A model generated the notes under the pieces. It made no database searches. It had not been told where the DNA came from and saw nothing but the letters and a program-made list of their open reading frames with translations. A program made the position numbers and the translations under genes. DNA of 18,107 nucleotides from positions 1-18,107 of the forward strand of contig DATJUX010000002.1 of NCBI GenBank assembly GCA_035502095.1, in the 5' to 3' direction. Position 1 is the first letter of the stretch; each line of letters begins with the position of its first letter. Source of the stretch: JAKANT01 sp035502095 (GTDB lineage Bacteria > Pseudomonadota > Gammaproteobacteria > Burkholderiales > Burkholderiaceae_F). Shown piece by piece: positions 13,780-18,107 of the stretch.

Positions 13780-15009
13780 ATGGACAGCAAGGAGTTGTAC
13801 CGGGTGCTGCTGGGGCTCAGTGAGCCGTGGACGGTTGAGCGGGTGGAGCTCGATATGGCGCGGCAAGAGGTCTCGGTGTTGGTGACGCACCCGCCGAAGA
13901 CGCGCTTTCGTTGCCCGCGTTGCGAGCGTGAGCTCGGCGTGTTTGATCACCTGGTCGAACGCCGCTGGCGCCATCTCGACAGCTGCCAGTTCATGACCTA
14001 CCTGCAAGCACGGCCGCCGCGGATTGACTGTCCGGAACATGGCCGGCTGCAGGTCGAGCTGCCGTGGGCGGCTGCCGGTGCGCGCTTCACCAACATGTTC
14101 GAAGCACTCGCCATCGACGTGCTGCTGGCGGCCAATGTGAAGCGCGCGGCGCCGCTGCTGCGCATCACCTGGGATGAGGCCTGGGGCGTGATGGCGCGCG
14201 CCGTCGCACGCGGCCGGCTGGCCAGGGAATACGCGGTGCCGCAGCACATCGGCATCGACGAGAAAGCGATTGCCAAAGGGCATCACTACATCACGCTGGT
14301 GTGCGACCTGCAGCAAGCGACGATCGAGTACATCGGCGAGGGGCGCAGCGAAGAGAGCCTGGCGCCGTACTTCGCTGCCTTCGAAGCCAAGCAACTCGCG
14401 CAGATCGAATCGGTGTGCATGGACATGTGGCAGGCATACATCAGCGCGGTTCGCAACGCGGTGCCGGGGGCCGACGAGAAGATCGTGTTCGATCGCTTCC
14501 ACATCATGCAGCAGGTGCTGGAGGCGCTGGACCACGTGCGCCGCAAGGAGAACAAGGCGCTGCGGACCGAAGGCGATGAGCGGTTGGTCAGTACGAAGTA
14601 CCTGTGGCTGCGCTCGCAGCAGAACCTCACCGATGCGGCCGCCGCCCAGTTCGCGGCACTGAAGGGGGCGACGCTGAAGACGGCACGCGCGTGGGCGCTG
14701 AAGGAAAGCCTGCGCACGCTGTGGGACTACGCCAGCCGTGGTTGGGCCGAGCGATTCTGGCGCCGCTGGTATTTCTGGGCCACTCACAGCCGGCTCGCGC
14801 CCATGATCGAGAAGGCGCAGATGATCCAGCGTCACTTGCACAACGTGCTGACCTACTTCACGCACCGCGTTACCGATGCCGTGGCCGAGGGTCTGAATTC
14901 GAAGATCGCCACCATCCAGAAGCGAGCCTGCGGCTTTCGCAATCGCAATCACTTCAAGATCGCCGTGTATTTCCACTGCGGCGGTCTGAGCCTCTATCCC
15001 CCGCCTTGA
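13780..15009 (+). CDS. ISL3 family transposase
   Basis: A 409-residue DDE transposase catalysing cut-and-paste or copy-type movement of its element. The amino-terminal zinc-ribbon region has Cys45-Pro-Arg-Cys48 and Cys84-Pro-Glu-His. It leads to a helix-turn-helix near 105-140 and the catalytic core: Asp160 (Gly-Ile-Asp-Glu-Lys), Asp215 (Met-Asp-Met-Trp) and Glu370 (Ala-Glu-Gly-Leu-Asn-Ser-Lys). These positions and the family-typical Cys-Gly-Phe-Arg-Asn and final His-Cys-Gly-Gly blocks are all intact, and length is normal for ISL3 (about 400-440). AAGGAG sits six bases before the ATG. The stop is adjacent to the right inverted repeat. The call is firm from motifs plus matching terminal repeats and target duplication. 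Confidence 0.96.
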   Translation: MDSKELYRVLLGLSEPWTVERVELDMARQEVSVLVTHPPKTRFRCPRCERELGVFDHLVERRWRHLDSCQFMTYLQARPPRIDCPEHGRLQVELPWAAAGARFTNMFEALAIDVLLAANVKRAAPLLRITWDEAWGVMARAVARGRLAREYAVPQHIGIDEKAIAKGHHYITLVCDLQQATIEYIGEGRSEESLAPYFAAFEAKQLAQIESVCMDMWQAYISAVRNAVPGADEKIVFDRFHIMQQVLEALDHVRRKENKALRTEGDERLVSTKYLWLRSQQNLTDAAAAQFAALKGATLKTARAWALKESLRTLWDYASRGWAERFWRRWYFWATHSRLAPMIEKAQMIQRHLHNVLTYFTHRVTDAVAEGLNSKIATIQKRACGFRNRNHFKIAVYFHCGGLSLYPPP

Positions 15010-15032
15010 CCCCCAGAAATGTCTGAAGGACC
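15010..15032 (-). repeat. ISL3 right terminal inverted repeat
   Basis: Reverse complement begins GGTCCTTCAG and ends TTTCTGGGGG. It starts directly after the transposase stop codon. Confidence 0.8.
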
Positions 15033-15040
15033 CTTTTCTG
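15033..15040. repeat. Target-site duplication of the ISL3 element, right copy
   Basis: CTTTTCTG, identical to 13709-13716. Confidence 0.85.
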
Positions 15041-15076
15041 GATTTTCTCGAAATCATCGCAAGAGAAGGAACGAGC

Positions 15077-15517
15077 ATGCTCAATCCAACCGTTGACGCT
15101 ACGCCGCAGAGGTTCGAAGTACGGGCAACAGCAGACAGCCATTTCTCCTGGCTGCGCACGAGGCTCAGCCTCGAACGCACGTTGATGTCATGGGTCCGCA
15201 CGGCAGTCTCACTGATCGGATTCGGCTTCACGATCGTTCAGTTTTTCGAACGCATGCAACAGCTTTCCGGCGTCACCTCAGAGTTTCCGGGCGCTCCGCG
15301 CTACCTGGGCCTGGCGCTGATCCTCTGCGGCGTCATGGCTCTGGTCATCGCGGTTTCCGAGTACTGGTGGACCCTTCGGTACTTGTGGGGCACAAGTTTC
15401 GCGCCTATCGCAGGAGCGACAAGAGAGGGAAAGCGAACACCACTGTTGGCGGTCGCAATCGCTCTCATCTTCGTCGGCGCGTTCGCGTTTTTCGCGGTGT
15501 TGCTGCGTTTCGTGTAG
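15077..15517 (+). CDS. DUF202 (YidH-type) inner-membrane protein
   Basis: A 146-residue membrane protein of the DUF202 family (PF02656), whose function is not established. The defining motif is seen near residues 31-45: Leu-Ser-Leu-Glu-Arg-Thr-Leu-Met-Ser-Trp-Val-Arg-Thr-Ala. Three hydrophobic segments follow at about 43-60, 76-95 and 122-145, giving the usual topology. Length is typical for YidH. AAGGA lies six bases before the ATG. The gene starts only 36 bases after the ISL3 target duplication, so the element now occupies the upstream region where a promoter would be; transcription may come from the element or a minimal local promoter. A broken relative lies at 12772-12990. No operon partner is visible downstream before the IS21 element. 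Confidence 0.88.
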   Translation: MLNPTVDATPQRFEVRATADSHFSWLRTRLSLERTLMSWVRTAVSLIGFGFTIVQFFERMQQLSGVTSEFPGAPRYLGLALILCGVMALVIAVSEYWWTLRYLWGTSFAPIAGATREGKRTPLLAVAIALIFVGAFAFFAVLLRFV

Positions 15518-15736
15518 CGGTGCATGCGACGACCCGCGCGACAGCATGCCTTACCTGCTGCTGCCGCCGGGCACGGCGGACAAGACCAGTGTCGCCACCG
15601 GAGCGGCTCAAGGAAACGCAGCGCGAGATCAAGGCTTGGCAGGCGATCATGGATCACCTGCGTGCGAATGCCGGTCAAGCGCAAGGGCGCGTTGCCCACC
15701 GTTGTGGCCGATGCGCGGGCGGCGGAGGTGCGGGCG
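15518..15736 (+). other. Spacer with a possible decayed gene tail
   Basis: Three short protein-like stretches lie in successive frames. The first is around 15546-15595 (Leu-Leu-Leu-Pro-Pro-Gly-Thr-Ala-Asp-Lys-Thr). The second is around 15600-15665 (Glu-Arg-Leu-Lys-Glu-Thr-Gln-Arg-Glu-Ile-Lys-Ala-Trp). The third is about 15671-15742 and ends Val-Arg-Ala-Cys-stop. Joined, they would resemble the C-terminal end of a protein broken by two frameshifts, but I do not recognise a family. The last codons run into the IS21 left end, so the insertion may also have cut it. Confidence 0.25.
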
Positions 15737-15747
15737 TGTTGACGCCG

Positions 15748-15797
15748 GCCGAAAACTGACCCACTTCGGAGCAAAAAGCCGGCTGAAACTTGACCCA
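15748..15797 (+). repeat. IS21 subterminal direct repeats
   Basis: GCCGAAAACTGACCCA (15748-15763) and GCTGAAACTTGACCCA (15782-15797) match at 13 of 16 positions with a 34-base period. IS21 elements carry such multiple transposase-binding repeats near their ends. Confidence 0.65.
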
Positions 15798-15852
15798 GGT
15801 GATTCACCTACCCTCGCGCGTTTTCTGGCGGAGGGTTTCAGGAGCGATCACC

Positions 15853-17273
15853 ATGGCGATGATTGCCAAAGTCCGCCGGATGCATTTCCGGGAGAAGAAG
15901 TCGGTACGGGAAATGGCACGGCGACGAGCCTGTCGCGCAACACGGTTCGAAGGTGGTTGAGGGCTCCGCTGCAGGGCGAGCCGAGTTATCGGCGTCCGCG
16001 GGCCGGTCAAGCTGACGCCGTTCATTGAGACGTTGACGCAGGCGCTGAAGGCCGATGCGCACCGCCCGATGAAGGAGCGGCGCACGGGGCGCAGGCCGGC
16101 CAGGGGGCGGCGGCGACGGCGTTCGTACCGCTGAGCTTCGAGCTGGGGAAGGCATTGCAGTTCGACTGGAGCGAGGAAGGCTTCGTGGTGGGCGGCATCT
16201 TCTATCGGATGCAGGTGGCGCACATCAAGCTGTGCGCGAGCCGCGCGTTCTGGCTGGTGGCGTATCCGAGCCCGGGGCCACGAGATGCTGTTCGATGCGC
16301 ACACGCGATCATTTGCGGCGTTGGGCGGGGTGGCGCGGCGCGGCATCTACGACAACACGAAGACGGCGGTCGACCGGGTGAAGAAAGGCAAGGGGCGCGT
16401 GGTCAATGCGCGCTTTGCGGTGATGTGCGCGCACTACCTGTTCGATGCGGACTTCTGCAACGTGGCCTCGGGGGGGAGAAGGGGCGGGTGGAGAAGAACG
16501 TGCAGGACAGCCGGCGGCGGATCTGGATCGATGCGGCGCGGTTGCGCTTCAGCACCTTCGCGGAACTGAACGCGTGGCTGGCAACGCGCTGCCGGGCGCT
16601 GTGGGAGGAGCTTCGGCACCCCGAGCACGAGGCGTTCAGCGTGGCCGACGTGCTCGAGCACGAGCGCCCGTATCTGATCCCGATGCCGGCGGCCTTCGAC
16701 GGCTACGTGGAGAAGCCCGCCAAGGTGTCAAGCACGTGCCTGGTGTCGGTGGCGCGCAATCGCTACTCGGTACCGTGCGAGCTGGCCGGGACGATGGTGA
16801 GCACGCGGCTGTATCCGACCGAGGTGGTGGTGGTCGCGCGACATGAGCGCCTGAATGCGGCGAGCCAGACACGCTACGACTGGCAGCACTACATCCCGCT
16901 GCTGCAGAGAAAGCCCGGCGCGCTGCGCAACGGAACAGCCTTCGCTGACCTGCCCGAGCCGCTACAGCAACTACGGGGAACGCTGCTGCGCGATCCCGGC
17001 GGTGATCGTGCGATGGCGAAGGTGCTGGCGATCGTCCCGACAGCCGGGCTCGATTCTGTGCTCGTGGCCGTGGCGCTGGCGCTGGAGAGTGCACCGCCCT
17101 CGGGGCGGGTCAGCGTCGAGCACGTCGTCAATGTGCTGGGCCGACTGAACGCGGTGGCCGCACCGCCGAGCGCGGCGACAACGCTCCAGGTGACCACACC
17201 GCCGCTGGCCGACACCCGCCACTACGACAGCCTGCGCGCTTCCGAGAGCACCGAGGAGGCTGACCATGCCTGA
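15853..17273 (+). pseudogene. istA: IS21 transposase IstA, multiply frameshifted with an internal deletion
   Basis: IstA is the DDE transposase of IS21, normally about 500 residues. The start (ATG 15853, with AGGAG eight bases before) reads Met-Ala-Met-Ile-Ala-Lys-Val-Arg-Arg-Met-His-Phe. A missing base near 15923 breaks the helix-turn-helix. An extra G near 16000-16002 is next. Then about 30 codons are absent near 16085-16092, between Glu-Arg-Arg-Thr-Gly-Arg and the later Thr-Ala-Phe-Val-Pro-Leu-Ser-Phe-Glu-Leu. The core resumes with Gln-Phe-Asp-Trp-Ser-Glu-Glu, is shifted again by an extra G in GGGG (16274-16277), and continues with Gly-Ile-Tyr-Asp-Asn-Thr-Lys. It is restored after a lost T in a seven-G run (16470-16476), where Gly-Trp-Glu-Lys-Gly is expected. 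From there to the stop the frame is open. The expected sequence is from my knowledge of related IstA proteins. No functional transposase can be made. Confidence 0.9.
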
Positions 17274-18075
17274 CCTCACCGCGGAGCTCAAGGCGCTGCG
17301 CCTGCACGGCATGGCCGGCGCCTGGGTCGATCTGGTCGAACAAGGTGGCACCACGCAGCTCGAGTCCTCGCGCTGGCTCGTGGAGCACCTGCTGCAGGCC
17401 GAGGCCACCGACCGCTCGATGCGCTCGGTCAGCCACCAGAGGCACGCCGCAAAGTTCCCGGCGCATCGCGATCTGGCCGGCTTCGACTTCGACGCCTCGC
17501 CGGTGGATCGCAAACTGGTGCTGCAACTGGCCGAGCTGACCTTTACCGAGGCGGCACACAACGTCGTGCTGATCGGCGGGACCGGAACTGGCAAGACGCA
17601 TCTTGCAACTGCTATCGGTGTCGCCAGCGTCGTGCAGGACGGCAAGCGCGTGCGCTTCTACTCGACGGTGGATCTGGTCAACTCGCTCGAGCAGGAGAAG
17701 GCCCAAGGCAAGGCCGGGCGCATCGCCACCAGCCTGCTGCGCATGGACGCCGTGATCCTCGACGAACGCGGCTATCTCCCCTTCAGCCACGCCGGCCGGG
17801 CACTCCTGTTCCACCTGCTCAGCCGCCTCTACGAGCACACCAGCGTCATCATCACCACCAACCTGGACTTCGCCGAATGGTCCACCGTCTTCGGCGACGC
17901 CAAGATGGCCACCGCGCTCCTCGACCGGCTCACTCACCACTGCCACATCGTGGAGACCGGCAACGAATCGCGTCGGTTCCTGCACAGCAGCGCCGTGACG
18001 AAGAACCGCATCAAGGCGCGCGAGCAGGCCCGCAAGGCGGATCGATCACAACAACCGCCGGTGGCAGCGCCCTGA
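17266..18075 (+). CDS. istB: IS21 helper ATPase IstB
   Basis: A 269-residue AAA+ (DnaC-like) ATPase that assembles on target DNA and assists IstA. The amino-terminal region has the family's Leu-Arg-Leu-His-Gly-Met block. Walker A is Gly104-Gly-Thr-Gly-Thr-Gly-Lys110-Thr111. Walker B is Val-Ile-Leu-Asp156-Glu157. A sensor-like Ile-Thr-Thr-Asn-Leu segment is near 186-190, and the C-terminal Asp-Arg-Leu-Thr-His-His block follows. Length is normal. The start ATG overlaps the istA stop by eight bases, the usual translational coupling. Two positions depart from what I recall of close relatives: Asp-Glu-Arg158-Gly-Tyr where Leu is usual, and Gly-Arg168-Ala where Gly-Gly-Ala is usual. Both introduce Arg next to the Walker B region and may impair the protein, in line with the decay of istA. 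Confidence 0.95.
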   Translation: MPDLTAELKALRLHGMAGAWVDLVEQGGTTQLESSRWLVEHLLQAEATDRSMRSVSHQRHAAKFPAHRDLAGFDFDASPVDRKLVLQLAELTFTEAAHNVVLIGGTGTGKTHLATAIGVASVVQDGKRVRFYSTVDLVNSLEQEKAQGKAGRIATSLLRMDAVILDERGYLPFSHAGRALLFHLLSRLYEHTSVIITTNLDFAEWSTVFGDAKMATALLDRLTHHCHIVETGNESRRFLHSSAVTKNRIKAREQARKADRSQQPPVAAP

Positions 18076-18082
18076 CCCGTGC

Positions 18083-18107
18083 GTCGCGCGGCGAGACGCC
18101 GCGCGAC
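18083..18107. repeat. GC-rich hairpin at the right window edge
   Basis: Arms GTCGCGCGGC (18083-18092) and GCCGCGCGAC (18098-18107) are exact reverse complements around GAGAC, seven bases after the istB stop. It could be the transcription terminator of the element, but whether a T-run follows cannot be seen. Confidence 0.55.

Larger units (their letters stand above)
13717..15032 (+). mobile_element. Complete ISL3-family insertion sequence (1316 bp)
   Basis: The element carries one transposase gene. Its terminal inverted repeats are at 13717-13739 and 15010-15032, with 17 of 23 positions matching, both starting GG and sharing TTTCTGGGGG at their inner ends. Perfect 8-base flanking repeats CTTTTCTG mark the insertion. 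Left of it lies the receiver pseudogene region and right of it a DUF202 gene, so it inserted into an intergenic stretch and may have separated that gene from its promoter. The transposase is intact, so the copy may be active. Confidence 0.9.
15737..18107 (+). mobile_element. IS21-family insertion sequence, left end to window edge
   Basis: The element begins near TGTTGACGCC at 15737 and includes subterminal repeats, istA and istB in the standard order with an 8-base overlap. The right terminus is beyond or at the window edge, so target duplication cannot be checked. istA is broken in several places while istB is full length, so the copy cannot transpose on its own. Confidence 0.8.

Noticed and set aside
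13720..15231. 503-codon minus-strand frame opposite the ISL3 transposase
   Set aside because: Covers the transposase and its inverted repeats and has no domain; a shadow.

Overview
The window is GC-rich DNA, most likely from a betaproteobacterium (Burkholderiales or Rhodocyclales). This is inferred from the style of the IS21 and ISL3 elements, the two-component and DUF202 genes, and a tmRNA 3'-end remnant. It is an accessory region with much decay: about half the recognisable genes are truncated, frameshifted or joined to foreign sequence.

Left part (1-4750, minus strand). There is a broken amino-terminal piece of a glycogen debranching enzyme (GlgX type, CBM48 domain). Next comes an intact HSL-type alpha/beta hydrolase carrying a membrane-embedded DUF2834-like tail. 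About 1.2 kb of mostly unassignable DNA follows, with one doubtful small ORF and a hairpin. Then comes a GH13 alpha-amylase that has lost its amino-terminal end and has a one-base frameshift. Glycogen or starch breakdown genes were once here but no longer look functional.

Centre (4752-9396, minus strand). This is the best-preserved and most interesting block: a three-gene operon of WS/DGAT acyltransferase, oleate hydratase and a second WS/DGAT acyltransferase, with gaps of 35 and 47 bases. An enzyme that makes 10-hydroxy fatty acids sits between two enzymes that esterify acyl-CoA to alcohols, which suggests storage or signalling lipids built from hydroxy fatty acids. The downstream acyltransferase also carries a Lys/Arg/Ala-rich histone-like tail.

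Junction (9397-10554). About 1.15 kb holds no convincing gene. It contains a 24-base match to the 3' end of tmRNA (a common genomic-island attachment site), an imperfect inverted repeat and a perfect FNR/ANR-type box.

Right part (10555-15517, plus strand). A sensor histidine kinase with a periplasmic ABC-substrate-binding-like sensor has lost its ATPase domain by a deletion joining it to the start of a FixJ-type response regulator. After that come a DUF202-like carboxy-terminal fragment, a 34-base palindrome, a receiver-only regulator with two compensating frameshifts, a complete ISL3-family insertion sequence with an 8-base target duplication, and an intact DUF202 membrane protein.

Right edge (15737-18107). 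The left end of an IS21-family element carries a heavily damaged istA and a full-length istB. The element runs to or past the window edge.
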